This document shows, piece after piece, positions 25,966 through 34,393 of a stretch of 64,000 nt of DNA. A program made the translations under genes and the position numbers. Origin of the DNA: Melastoma dodecandrum (taxonomy: Eukaryota; Streptophyta; Magnoliopsida; Myrtales; Melastomataceae); assembly GCA_029817715.1 (NCBI GenBank), contig JARUPY010000292.1, forward strand, positions 2,745,001-2,809,000, written 5' to 3'. The notes under the pieces were generated by a model. It worked only from the letters and a program-made list of their open reading frames with translations, did not search any database and was not told where the DNA came from. Within the stretch, counting starts at the first letter, position 1; each line of letters starts with the position of its first letter.

Positions 25966-26196
25966 ATGACCGCCAAGGCGACGGTGAAGACCGGAGACGA
26001 TGTCACCTACAGATGGGGCAAGGGCACCGTCTCGGGGGCGGTGACCGAGGTTCACACCCAGGACGTGACGAAGACGATCCAGGGGAACACGGTCAAGCGC
26101 GCGGCCTCGAAGAGCGAGCCCGCTGTCGAGATCAGGACCACCAAGGGCAAGACCGTCCTCAAGTCGGTCACGGAAGTCACCGTCAAGTCTCAATAA
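25966..26196 (+). CDS. DUF2945 / HVA1-type TUDOR-like protein
   Basis: 76 residues from the ATG at 25966 (GGGAGC ahead). TVKTGDDVTYRWGKGTVSGA and VTEVHTQDVTKTIQGNTVKR, ending TKGKTVLKSVTEVTVKS, match the small hypervirulence-associated TUDOR-domain family (DUF2945), typified by a hydrated barrel W-G-GT-GV pattern. Role unknown; widespread in soil alphaproteobacteria and not evidence of virulence. It precedes the pao operon by about 115 bases on the same strand. Confidence 0.8.
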   Translation: MTAKATVKTGDDVTYRWGKGTVSGAVTEVHTQDVTKTIQGNTVKRAASKSEPAVEIRTTKGKTVLKSVTEVTVKSQ

Positions 26197-26312
26197 AGGC
26201 GCAACCTGCACGTGTCGTGATGTGGCGCACATAACCCCTGCGCCCGGGCTCGCCGGGAGCGGGAGGTCGGCTATCTGTAACGGTTCCAGCCTTAGAGAGC
26301 CGGGACCCCTGC

Positions 26313-26804
26313 ATGACCATTCCCCTCAGGCTCACCCTGAACGGGCAGAAGCGCGAGATCGCCCTCGACGATCCGCGGGTGACCCTCCTCGACCTCCTGC
26401 GCGAGCGCCTCGGCCTGACGGGCGCCAAGAAGGGCTGCGACCGCGGCCAGTGCGGCGCCTGCACGGTGCTGGTGGACGGGCGGCGGATCAATGCCTGCCT
26501 GACCCTCGCCGCGAGCCTCGACGGCGCCGAGATCCTGACCATCGAGGGGCTGGCCGAGGGCGACCGACTCCATCCGGTCCAGGCGGCCTTCATCGCCCAT
26601 GACGGCTTCCAGTGCGGCTTCTGCACCCCCGGCCAGATCATGAGCGCGGTCGGCCTGATCCGCGAAGGCCACGCCGGCACCGATCCCGAGCGCATCCGCG
26701 AGGGCATGAGCGGCAATCTCTGCCGCTGCGGCGCCTATGCCGGCATCCTGGATGCGGTCCAGGACGCGGCGTCCCGCGCGGAACACCGGGAGGACGCGGC
26801 GTGA
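26313..26804 (+). CDS. paoA: Aldehyde oxidoreductase small subunit, two [2Fe-2S] clusters
   Basis: 163 residues. Plant-type ferredoxin cluster ligands are Cys42, Cys47, Cys50 and Cys62; the second, helical-domain cluster uses Cys101, Cys104, Cys137 and Cys139 (FQCGFCTPGQ and GNLCRCGAY). This is the electron-transfer subunit of a xanthine dehydrogenase family molybdenum hydroxylase. Unlike E. coli PaoA it has no twin-arginine leader, so the complex is probably cytoplasmic. It overlaps the next gene by 4 bases (GTGA). Confidence 0.94.
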   Translation: MTIPLRLTLNGQKREIALDDPRVTLLDLLRERLGLTGAKKGCDRGQCGACTVLVDGRRINACLTLAASLDGAEILTIEGLAEGDRLHPVQAAFIAHDGFQCGFCTPGQIMSAVGLIREGHAGTDPERIREGMSGNLCRCGAYAGILDAVQDAASRAEHREDAA

Positions 26805-27844
26805 GGACGTTCGACTACATCCGCCCGGCGAGCGTGCCGGAGGCCGTGGCGGCCGGGCAGGTCCCGGGCACCGCCTATCTCGCCGCCGGCACCAACCTGG
26901 TCGACCTGATGAAGGGCGGCGTCGCGACCCCGGAGCGGGTCGTCGACATCACCCGCCTGCCCGGCCTCTCGGCGATCGAGCGGCTGCCCGACGGCGGTAC
27001 CCGAGTCGGCGCCCTCGTGCGCAACAGCGACCTCGCCTACGACCCGGCCTTCGCCAAGGCCTATCCGATGGTGGCCGAGGCCCTGCTGGCCGGCGCCTCG
27101 GCGCAGTTGCGCAACGCCGCGACCGTCGGCGGCAACCTGATGCAGCGCACCCGCTGCCAGTTCTTCACCGACGCGGTCTCGCCCTGCAACAAGCGCGCGC
27201 CCGGCTCCGGCTGCGCGGCGCTCGGGCACGCCACCCGGATCCATGCGGTCCAGGGCTGGAGCGAGCACTGCATCGCCACCCACCCGTCCGATTTCTGCGT
27301 GCCGCTCGCCGCCCTCGACGCGGTGGTGGAGATCGCCGGGCCGGACGGCGCCCGGGCGGTGCCGCTCACCGCGTTCCACCACCTGCCCGGCGATCATCCG
27401 GAGCGGGAGACCGACCTGCGGCCGGGCGAGCTGATCACCGCCCTGCGCCTGCCCCCGGAGGCGGAATCCTTCCGGGGCCATGCCCGCTACCTCAAGGTCC
27501 GCGACCGCACCTCCTACGCCTTCGCGGTGGTCTCGGCGGCGGCCGCCCTCACCCTGGAGGCCGGCGGCCGGATCGGGCAGGCGCGGCTCGCCTTCGGCGG
27601 GCTGGCGCTGAAGCCCTGGCGGGTGGCGGAGGCGGAAGCCGCGCTCGCCGGCCAGGCCCCCGCCCCCGAGGTTTTCACGAGGGCCGCCGACGCGGCGCTC
27701 GCCGGCGCCAGGCCCACCGGCGAGGCCAACGCCTTCAAGATCGAACTCGCCCGCCGGGTGGCGATCCGCGCCCTCACCCAGGCCGCCGCGGGTACGCCCG
27801 CCCGGATCCCGGCGCTCCCCGCCTCCCCGTTCGGCATCGTCTGA
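26801..27844 (+). CDS. paoB: Aldehyde oxidoreductase FAD-binding subunit with extra [4Fe-4S] motif
   Basis: 347 residues starting at the GTG within the paoA stop (GTGA overlap). FAD-binding features are AAGTNLVDLMKGG and NAATVGGNLMQ. After these comes the insertion RTRCQFFTDAVSPCNKRAPG and SGC with Cys119, Cys129, Cys138 and a downstream Cys157, the extra [4Fe-4S] site that distinguishes PaoB-type subunits from ordinary XdhB/CoxM. It passes electrons from the small subunit to FAD. A palindromic repeat separates it from paoC. Confidence 0.93.
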   Translation: MRTFDYIRPASVPEAVAAGQVPGTAYLAAGTNLVDLMKGGVATPERVVDITRLPGLSAIERLPDGGTRVGALVRNSDLAYDPAFAKAYPMVAEALLAGASAQLRNAATVGGNLMQRTRCQFFTDAVSPCNKRAPGSGCAALGHATRIHAVQGWSEHCIATHPSDFCVPLAALDAVVEIAGPDGARAVPLTAFHHLPGDHPERETDLRPGELITALRLPPEAESFRGHARYLKVRDRTSYAFAVVSAAAALTLEAGGRIGQARLAFGGLALKPWRVAEAEAALAGQAPAPEVFTRAADAALAGARPTGEANAFKIELARRVAIRALTQAAAGTPARIPALPASPFGIV

Positions 27845-27866
27845 CCCGTGCGGCCAGGCCGAAACG

Positions 27867-28010
27867 GGGATCCCAAAGGGCGTGCCCTTTGGTGGGGTGT
27901 CGGGGTGAAACCCCGACGCACGGCTCTGCCACCCCCTCGTTGGGGGGTGGAAGAGCCGTACCGCAGGGCTCTGCCCTGCACCCGCGAAAGGACCCGGTCC
28001 TTTCGAAACC
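27867..28010. repeat. Composite palindromic intergenic repeat, copy B (inverted), inside the pao operon
   Basis: Inverted relative to copy A: CCCAAAGGGCGTGCCCTTTG, GTCGGGGTGAAACCCCGAC, a unit CGGCTCTGCC...GGAAGAGCCG enclosing a CCACCCCC/GGGGGTGG-like core, GCAGGGCTCTGCCCTGC and GAAAGGACCCGGTCCTTTC, ending in GAAACC. It fills most of the 216 bases between paoB and paoC. Confidence 0.85.
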
Positions 28011-28060
28011 AGGACGTTCGTAATTCCGCGCACCGGTTTCATCCCTCTGAGGAGACCCGC

Positions 28061-30322
28061 ATGACCGCGACCGCCTCGCCCACGAATCTCCCCGCCGGCG
28101 GCATCCGCCACGGCTCCAGCATCGGCCAGCCGCTGACCCGGCGCGACGGCCCGCTCAAGGTGACGGGCCAGGCCCGCTTCTCCGCCGACAACCTGCCCCC
28201 CGGCACGCTCCACGCGGCGCTCTGCGTCGCCCGGATCGCGAAGGGCCGCGTCACCGGGCTCGACGTGGCCGCCGCCGAGGCGCATCCCGGCGTCGTGGCG
28301 GTGATGACCCCGCAGAACGCCCCGACGCTCGCCAAGGACCCGGACGCCAAGGACGGCCCGTTCACCTTCCGCCTCGACCTCCTGCAGAACGACCGAGTCC
28401 GCTACGCCAACCAGCCGATCGCCGTGGTGATCGCCGAGACCCTGGAGGCGGCGACCGAAGGCGCGAGGCTCCTCGCCCCGACCTACGCGGCCGAGACCCC
28501 GCGGATCGGGCTCGATGCCGGCGAGGTCTTCACCCCGCCCTCCGTGGGCGTCGGCGCGCCCCCGGCCGAGTCCGACGGCGACGTCGAGGCGGGACTTGCC
28601 GCCGCGTCCAAGACAATCGCCGCGACCTACGAGACGCCGGCCCAGTACCACAACGCCATGGAGCCCCACGCGGCCGTGGCGCGCTGGGACGGAGACCGCC
28701 TGTCGCTCCTCATGCCGACCCAGGCGCTCGCCATGTCGCAGGGGCGCCTCGCCGGTCTGTTCGGCATCAGCCCCGACGACATCCACATCGAGAGCCCCTA
28801 TCTCGGCGGCGGCTTCGGCTCGAAGGGCGTGCCCGCCGGGCCGCAGGTGCTCGCCTGCATGGCGGCGAAGCTCGTGGGCCGGCCGGTGAAGCTCGTGCCG
28901 ACCCGGAGCCAGATGTACGGCCCGATGGGCCATCGCGGCCCGACCCGGCAGACCCTGCGCCTCGGCACCGACGCGGCCGGCAAGCTCACGGCGCTCGACC
29001 ACCACATCCTCACCGCCTCGTCGAGCTTCGACGACTTCTTCGAGCCGGCGGGCCGGGCGACCAGCACCCTCTACGCCAGCCCGGCCCTCGCGATCCGGCA
29101 CGAGGCGGTGCGCCTCGACACGGGCACGCCGTTGTTCATGCGCGCCCCCGGCGAGGCCACCGGCAGCGTCGCCCTGGAGAGCGCGCTGGACGAGATGGCG
29201 CACGAACTCGGCATGGACCCGCTGGACTTCCGGCTCGCCAACTACGCCGAGGTCGAGCCGCTCACCGGCAAACCGTTCTCGTCGAAAGCCCTGCGGGAGT
29301 GCTACCGCCGCGGCGCCGAGGCCTTCGGCTGGGCCGGACGCCCGCTCCAGCCCCGCCAGACGCGGGACAAGGACGGGTTCCTGGTCGGCACCGGCATGGG
29401 CACCGCCACCTTCCCGGCCCTGATCTTCGAGGGGATGGCCCGGGCCGAGATCCGCGCCGACGGCACCGGCACGGTGGAGCTCGGGGCGATCGACATGGGC
29501 CAGGGCGCCTGGACGGCGCTCGCCCAGATCGCCGCCGACGGGCTCGGGATCGGGATGGACGCCCTCACCTTCCGGATGGGGTCTTCGGACCTGCCGAATG
29601 CCGGCATCGCGGGCGGCTCCGGCCACACCGCCACGGCGGGCGGCGCGATCCACGCGGCGGCCGCCGACGTGATCCGGCAGCTCACGGATCTCGCCACCAA
29701 CGACCCCGCCTCTCCGCTCTACGGCGCCGGCAATGCCGGCGTGACCGCCGCGGACGGGCGCCTGACCCGGCGCGACGACCCGGGCCGGAGCGAATCGATC
29801 ACCGACATCCTCAAGCGGGCCGGCCGGTCGAGTATCGAGGGCCAGGGCAAGGCCGGGGCCGATCCGGCCGCGCAGGCGGCCTACGCGATGCACGCCCACG
29901 GGGCGGTCTTCGCCGAGGTGAAGGTCGATCCCGATCTCGGCCAGATCCGGGTGAGCCGCCTCGTCGGCGCCTTCGCGGCGGGCCGGGTGATCAATCCGCG
30001 CCTCGTCCAGAGCCAGTATTACGGCGGAATGATCTGGGGCCTGTCCTTCGCGCTCCACGAGCGGGCCGAGATGGACCCGCGCACCGGCCGCTTCCTCAAC
30101 GACAACCTCGCCGAGTACCACGTGCCGGTGAACGCCGACGTGCCCGCCCTGGAGGCGATCCTGGTCCACGAGGACGACGCGGTGGTGAACAACCTCGGCG
30201 TGAAGGGCGTCGGCGAGATCGGCATCACCGGCACGGTCGGCGCCATCGCCAACGCGATCTGGCACGCCACCGGCGTGCGGGTGCGCGAGATGCCGATCAC
30301 GCTCGACAAGCTGCTCGGCTGA
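28061..30322 (+). CDS. paoC: Aldehyde oxidoreductase molybdopterin-binding large subunit
   Basis: 753 residues from the ATG at 28061 behind GAGGAG. GQPLTRRDGPLKVTGQARFS at the N terminus, QYHNAMEPHAAVARW, LGGGFGSKGV and IDMGQGAWTALAQIAAD bind the molybdenum cofactor, and the catalytic Glu is in KGVGEIGITG near residue 711. Oxidises aldehydes (often aromatic) to acids with water as oxygen donor. It forms the PaoABC heterotrimer with the two preceding genes. The XdhC-like maturation factor PaoD is not next to it in the window. Confidence 0.93.
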   Translation: MTATASPTNLPAGGIRHGSSIGQPLTRRDGPLKVTGQARFSADNLPPGTLHAALCVARIAKGRVTGLDVAAAEAHPGVVAVMTPQNAPTLAKDPDAKDGPFTFRLDLLQNDRVRYANQPIAVVIAETLEAATEGARLLAPTYAAETPRIGLDAGEVFTPPSVGVGAPPAESDGDVEAGLAAASKTIAATYETPAQYHNAMEPHAAVARWDGDRLSLLMPTQALAMSQGRLAGLFGISPDDIHIESPYLGGGFGSKGVPAGPQVLACMAAKLVGRPVKLVPTRSQMYGPMGHRGPTRQTLRLGTDAAGKLTALDHHILTASSSFDDFFEPAGRATSTLYASPALAIRHEAVRLDTGTPLFMRAPGEATGSVALESALDEMAHELGMDPLDFRLANYAEVEPLTGKPFSSKALRECYRRGAEAFGWAGRPLQPRQTRDKDGFLVGTGMGTATFPALIFEGMARAEIRADGTGTVELGAIDMGQGAWTALAQIAADGLGIGMDALTFRMGSSDLPNAGIAGGSGHTATAGGAIHAAAADVIRQLTDLATNDPASPLYGAGNAGVTAADGRLTRRDDPGRSESITDILKRAGRSSIEGQGKAGADPAAQAAYAMHAHGAVFAEVKVDPDLGQIRVSRLVGAFAAGRVINPRLVQSQYYGGMIWGLSFALHERAEMDPRTGRFLNDNLAEYHVPVNADVPALEAILVHEDDAVVNNLGVKGVGEIGITGTVGAIANAIWHATGVRVREMPITLDKLLG

Positions 30323-30369
30323 TCCCGGCGGCCGGACGCGTAAACTCAGACAATTTTGGCGTTCTGAAA

Positions 30370-30404
30370 CACCCCGATGCATCGCCCCACGATGCATCGG
30401 GGTG
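30370..30404 (+). terminator. Perfect 14-bp hairpin after paoC
   Basis: CACCCCGATGCATC and GATGCATCGGGGTG pair perfectly around a 7-base loop, 48 bases after the paoC stop. No T run follows. It probably ends the pao transcript. Confidence 0.65.
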
Positions 30405-30440
30405 ACAGCAAACCTCCCTGCGGCTATTCAGCGCGTCGCC

Positions 30441-30457
30441 CATATGTCATACATATG
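30441..30457. promoter_or_regulatory. Candidate operator ahead of the ytfQRT-yjfF operon
   Basis: CATATGTCATACATATG is an inverted repeat (CATATG, 5-base spacer, CATATG) flanked by GCC and CGGGC, in an AT-rich spot 50 bases before the ytfQ start. Position and symmetry suit a LacI- or GntR-type sugar regulator, but no such regulator gene is adjacent. Confidence 0.45.
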
Positions 30458-30507
30458 CGGGCCGATCGCTCTGAAGAGGCGGCGGCCGCAATCAGGGGGG
30501 ACGTGTC

Positions 30508-31098
30508 ATGAGGGAATCGGTTTCCATCAAGGCTTTGCTCGTGGGCGCGATGCTCGCGTGGGGCGGTGCGGCCCAGGCGGCCGCGCTGACCGTCGGGTTC
30601 TCGCAGATCGGCTCGGAATCCGGCTGGCGCGCCGCCGAGACCACGGTGACGAAAGCGGAAGCCAAGAAGCACGACGTCACGCTGAAGATCGCCGACGCGC
30701 AGCAGAAGCAGGAAAATCAGATCCGGGCCATCCGCTCCTTCGTGGCGCAGGGGGTCGACGCGATCCTGCTCGCCCCCGTGGTCGCCACCGGCTGGGACGC
30801 GGTGCTCAAGGAGGCCCGGGACGCCAAGATCCCGGTGGTCCTGCTGGACCGCGACATCGATCCGTCCGGGAAGGCGCTCTATCTGACCGCCGTCACGTCG
30901 GACAGCGTCGAGGAGGGCCGCGTCGCCGGCACCTGGCTGGCCAAGGCGGTCGGCGACAAGCCCTGCAACGTGGTCGAGCTCCAGGGCACGGTCGGGGCCA
31001 GCGTCGCCACCAACCGCAAGAAGGGTTTCGACGCGGCCATCGCGCCCCACGCCAACCTCAAGCTCGTGCGCAGCCAGACCGGCGACTTCACCCGCGCC
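30508..31098 (+). pseudogene. ytfQ: ytfQ-type sugar-binding protein, N-terminal part, interrupted by an IS
   Basis: 197 codons: signal peptide SIKALLVGAMLAWGGAAQAA, then LTVGFSQIGSESGWRAAETT, QQKQENQIRAIRSFVAQGVD, VLLDRDIDPSG and VELQGTVGASVATNRKKGF, a very close match to E. coli YtfQ (galactofuranose-binding protein). Reading stops after SQTGDFTRA at a TGA contributed by the first bases of the inserted element (31099-31101). The C-terminal part resumes at 32446. Removing the element and one 5-bp duplication would leave an uninterrupted frame of 322 codons, the normal length. As it stands the protein lacks its second lobe and should not bind sugar. Confidence 0.93.
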
Positions 31099-32440
31099 TG
31101 AACCGCACCCCGTTTTGACCGGACAGGCGGCATAGCTCACGAAGGCATAGGCGTAAGCCTATGGGTAAGGCTATGTCATCCGATCCGACGGCCCCGCCAG
31201 TGCACGGCGAGATCCTGAGCGGCGTTCAGCGGCGGCGTCGCTGGTCTACCATTGAGAAAATCCGCTTCGTCGAGGAGAGCCAGCAGCCCGGCTCGTCCGT
31301 ATCGTTCGTCGCCCGCCGCTACGGCCTCTCGCCGAGCCTGCTGTTCTCGTGGAAGCGGCGCATGCTGGAGGGCGGCCATCAGGCCGTGCAGGCCGACGAG
31401 GACGTCGTCGGCACGAGCCGCGTGCGCGACCTGGAACGGCGCGTGCGCGACCTCGAACGCCTGCTCGGTCGCAAGACCATGGAGGTCGAGATCCTGAAGG
31501 AGGCGCTCGACCTCGCGCGCGCAAAAAAAACCGACCTCGCCACTCGCCTCCTGGAGCGGCCCGATCGGCGGTTCGCGATGAAGACGGTTGCCGACACCCT
31601 TGGCGTGGCCCGCTCCCACCTCGCCGAGCGCCTGACCCGTCCCGCCCGGCCGCGCTGCTCCTATCGCAAGCCCGAGGATGCGGTGCTGTTGCCCACGATC
31701 CGCGCGATCGTCGATGCCCGCCCGAGCTACGGCTACCGCCGCATTACCGCGTTGGTGAACCGGGTGCTGCGCTCGCGCGGCGAGGCGGTCGTCAACGCCA
31801 AGCGGGTGCTGCGCATCCTGCGGTTGAACGGGCTCACCCTCGCGCCGCACACCGCCCGCCGTCCCGGCCGGACCCACGACGGTACCGTGGTGGCCCTGCG
31901 CTCGAACGTGCGCTGGTGCTCGGACCACCTCGAACTGCACTGCCGGGACGGGGCGATCGTCCGGGTGCTGTTTGCCATCGATGCTTGCGACCGCGAGATC
32001 ATGGCCTGGTCGGCGACCACGGCGGGCGTCTCGGGCGAGATGGTGAGCGACCTGATGATCGCCTGCGTCGAGCGCAGGTTCGGGGCCACGAAGACGCCGC
32101 ACCCGATCGAGTGGCTGTCCGACAACGGCTCCGCCTACATCGCCAAGCAGACCGCTCAGACAGCTGCTGCGCTCGGCCTGCGCCTGCTGTTCACGCCGGT
32201 GCGTTCCCCGCAGAGCAACGGCATCTCGGAGGCGTTCGTGAAGACGCTCAAGCGCGACTACGCCCGCCTCGCCATCCTGCCCGACGCCGAGACCGTGATG
32301 CGGCTTTTGCCGGGCTGGTTCGAGGACTACAACACGGTTCACCCGCACTCCGGCCTGCGCATGCTCTCGCCCCGGGAGTTCCTCAGCCGAAATGCCTAAA
32401 CCCACCCCGCCGCCTGTCCGGTCAGACAGGGTGCACTCCA
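31099..32440 (+). mobile_element. Intact IS3-family (IS2-like group) insertion sequence, 1342 bp
   Basis: Bounded by imperfect terminal inverted repeats: the left end begins TGAACCGCACCCC and both ends carry GACCGGACAGGCGG within about 33 bases; the right end read inward begins TGGAGTGCACCCTG. A perfect 5-bp target duplication GCGCC flanks it (31094-31098 and 32441-32445). Length, TG ends and 5-bp duplication fit the IS2 group. It carries one transposase gene in the same direction as the disrupted ytfQ. The intact duplication and reading frames indicate recent insertion. Confidence 0.93.
31161..32399 (+). CDS. IS3-family transposase, single fused reading frame
   Basis: 412 residues. N-terminal helix-turn-helix (RWSTIEKIRFVEESQQPGSS and YGLSPSLLFSWKRRM), a leucine-zipper-like heptad stretch (about 88-116), then the integrase core with Asp255, Asp321 and Glu357, i.e. 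the DD(35)E spacing, and the C-terminal YNTVHPHSGLRMLSPREFL. In most IS3 elements OrfA and OrfB are joined by a -1 frameshift on an A-rich slippery site; here a run of eight A at 31523-31530 lies at the expected joint (codons 121-124) but the frame reads straight through. The start may be ATG 31161 or ATG 31173. Confidence 0.93.
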   Translation: MGKAMSSDPTAPPVHGEILSGVQRRRRWSTIEKIRFVEESQQPGSSVSFVARRYGLSPSLLFSWKRRMLEGGHQAVQADEDVVGTSRVRDLERRVRDLERLLGRKTMEVEILKEALDLARAKKTDLATRLLERPDRRFAMKTVADTLGVARSHLAERLTRPARPRCSYRKPEDAVLLPTIRAIVDARPSYGYRRITALVNRVLRSRGEAVVNAKRVLRILRLNGLTLAPHTARRPGRTHDGTVVALRSNVRWCSDHLELHCRDGAIVRVLFAIDACDREIMAWSATTAGVSGEMVSDLMIACVERRFGATKTPHPIEWLSDNGSAYIAKQTAQTAAALGLRLLFTPVRSPQSNGISEAFVKTLKRDYARLAILPDAETVMRLLPGWFEDYNTVHPHSGLRMLSPREFLSRNA

Positions 32441-32445
32441 GCGCC

Positions 32446-32823
32446 AAGGGCAAGGAGGTGATGGAAAGCTTCATCAAGGCCGAGAATGGTGGCAAGGACA
32501 TCTGCGCCGTCTATGCCCATAACGACGACATGATGGTCGGCGCGATCCAGGCCATGAAGGAAGCCGGGCTGAAGCCGGGCAAGGACATCCTGACCGTCTC
32601 GATCGATGCGGTGCCGGACATCTTCAAGGCGATGGCGGCCGGCGAGGCCAACGCCACCGTGGAGCTCACGCCCGACATGGCCGGCCCGGCCTTCGACGCC
32701 CTCAAGGCCTACAAGGAGAAGGGCACGGTCCCGCCGAAGTGGATCCAGACCGAGTCGAAGCTCTACACCGCCGCCGACGATCCGATGAAGGTCTACGAGA
32801 GCAAGAAGGGCCTCGGCTACTGA
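32446..32823 (+). pseudogene. ytfQ: ytfQ-type sugar-binding protein, C-terminal part
   Basis: Resumes exactly where the N-terminal fragment breaks off: KGKEVMESFIKAENGGKDIC, AVYAHNDDMMVGAIQAMKEA, GLKPGKDILTVSIDAVPDIF, VELTPDMAGPAFDALKAY and ending KKGLGY*. An open frame reaches back to 32392 inside the IS, so a short fragment could be made, but it would lack a signal peptide. The stop is 35 bases before the downstream ATPase gene. Confidence 0.93.
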
Positions 32824-32857
32824 CGCGCGCCGCGCCGTGCTTCCCGCGAGCGGTCCC

Positions 32858-34393
32858 GTGCCCGACACGCCCCTTCTCAGCGTCCGCGGGCTCTCCAAGA
32901 GCTTCGCCGGGCACCAGGCCCTCGCGGGGGTCGACTTCACCCTGCGCCGGGGGGAGATCCACGCCCTCCTCGGCGAGAACGGCGCCGGCAAGTCGACCTT
33001 CATCAAGGCGTTGACCGGAATCGTCCGGCGCGATGCCGGCGAGGTCCGGCTCGACGGCGTGCCGATCGCGCCGCGCTCGGCGGAGGACTCGGCCCGGGCC
33101 GGCATCGCCACGGTCTACCAGGAGGTCGGCCTGCTGCCGAACCTCACCGTGGCGGAGAACCTGTTCCTGGGCCGCCAGCCGACCCGGTTCGGCCTGGTGC
33201 GCGGCCGGGCGATGCGGCAGCGCGCGACGGCGCGGCTCGCCGAGTTCGGCCTCGCGATCGATGTCGGGGCGCCGCTCGGGAGCCTCCCGGTGGCGGTGCA
33301 GCACCTCGTGGCGATCGCCCGGGCGGTGGACCTCTCGGCCCGGGCGCTGATCCTCGACGAGCCGACCGCGAGCCTCGACACCCACGAGGTGGCGGTGCTG
33401 TTCGGCGTGATGCGCGGGCTCGCCGAGCGCGGCATCGGCATCGTGTTCGTGACCCACTTCCTGGAGCAGGTCTACGCGATCACCGACCGGATCACGGTCC
33501 TGCGCAACGGCCGGCTGGTGACCGAGCGCGAGACCGCGCGGTTCCCGCGCCTCGACCTTGTGCGCACCATTCTGGGGCGGGACCTCGCCGGGGCGGAGGG
33601 GCACGCGGAGGCGACACGGCAGGTGCGGTCGCGGGAGGCCGGCGCCCCGGTCCTGCGCGCGGAAAAACTCGGCAAGGCCGGCTATCTCCAGCCCGCCGAC
33701 CTGTCGGTGGCGGGCGGCGAGGTGGTGGGACTCGCGGGCCTCCTCGGCTCCGGGCGGACCGAGACGGCCCGCCTGCTGTTCGGGGCCGAGCGCCCGGACC
33801 AGGGCCGCATCCTGCTCGACGGCAAGCCGACGCGGATCGCCGGCCCCCGGGACGCGCTGCGCCACCGCCTCGGCTACTGCCCGGAGGAGCGCAAGACCGA
33901 CGGCATCGTCGCCGACCTGACCGTGCGGGAGAACATCGTGCTGGCGCTCCAGGCCCGGCAGGGCCCGTTCCGGCCGCTCGGCCGGGCCACCCAGGACCGG
34001 ATCGCCCACGACTTCATCGCCAAGCTCGACATCCGCCCGCCCGATCCGGAACGCCCGATCGGCCTGCTCTCTGGCGGCAACCAGCAGAAGGCGCTGCTCG
34101 CCCGCTGGCTGGCGACTGAGCCGCGCTTGCTCATCCTCGATGAGCCGACCCGCGGCATCGATGTCGGCGCGCATGCAGAGATCATCCGCCTGATCCGGAG
34201 CCTGTGCGACGCGGGCCTCGCCCTCTTGGTGATCTCCTCCGAGCTGGAGGAGATCGTGACCTATTCCGACCGGGTGATCGTGATGCGCGACCGCGCCCAG
34301 GTGGCCGAACTCGCCGACGGGGCGATCGACGTCACCGCCATCCTCAGGGCCATCGCGGCGGAAGCACCTGCGTCCGTGCCGGAGCCCGCCTGA
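32858..34393 (+). CDS. ytfR: Sugar ABC transporter ATP-binding protein (YtfR type)
   Basis: 511 residues from a GTG at 32858 with GCGAGCGG 7 bases ahead (GTG 32837 is an in-frame alternative with poorer spacing). Two fused ABC domains: the first has LLGENGAGKST and ILDEPTASLD with a diverged signature (SLPVAVQHLVAIARAV), the second has a diverged Walker A (GLLGSGRTETARLLFGAE), LSGGNQQKALLARWL and ILDEPTRGID. This is the arrangement of CUT2-family sugar importers (RbsA, YtfR). It energises the two permeases downstream. Its expression depends on read-through past the IS in ytfQ or on a promoter within the IS. Confidence 0.94.
   Translation: MPDTPLLSVRGLSKSFAGHQALAGVDFTLRRGEIHALLGENGAGKSTFIKALTGIVRRDAGEVRLDGVPIAPRSAEDSARAGIATVYQEVGLLPNLTVAENLFLGRQPTRFGLVRGRAMRQRATARLAEFGLAIDVGAPLGSLPVAVQHLVAIARAVDLSARALILDEPTASLDTHEVAVLFGVMRGLAERGIGIVFVTHFLEQVYAITDRITVLRNGRLVTERETARFPRLDLVRTILGRDLAGAEGHAEATRQVRSREAGAPVLRAEKLGKAGYLQPADLSVAGGEVVGLAGLLGSGRTETARLLFGAERPDQGRILLDGKPTRIAGPRDALRHRLGYCPEERKTDGIVADLTVRENIVLALQARQGPFRPLGRATQDRIAHDFIAKLDIRPPDPERPIGLLSGGNQQKALLARWLATEPRLLILDEPTRGIDVGAHAEIIRLIRSLCDAGLALLVISSELEEIVTYSDRVIVMRDRAQVAELADGAIDVTAILRAIAAEAPASVPEPA

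Noticed and set aside
26735..30397. A 1220-codon open frame on the minus strand
   Set aside because: It runs antisense to paoB and paoC, which have full family motifs; its translation is Arg/Gly/His-rich low complexity. At this GC content long antisense frames are expected.
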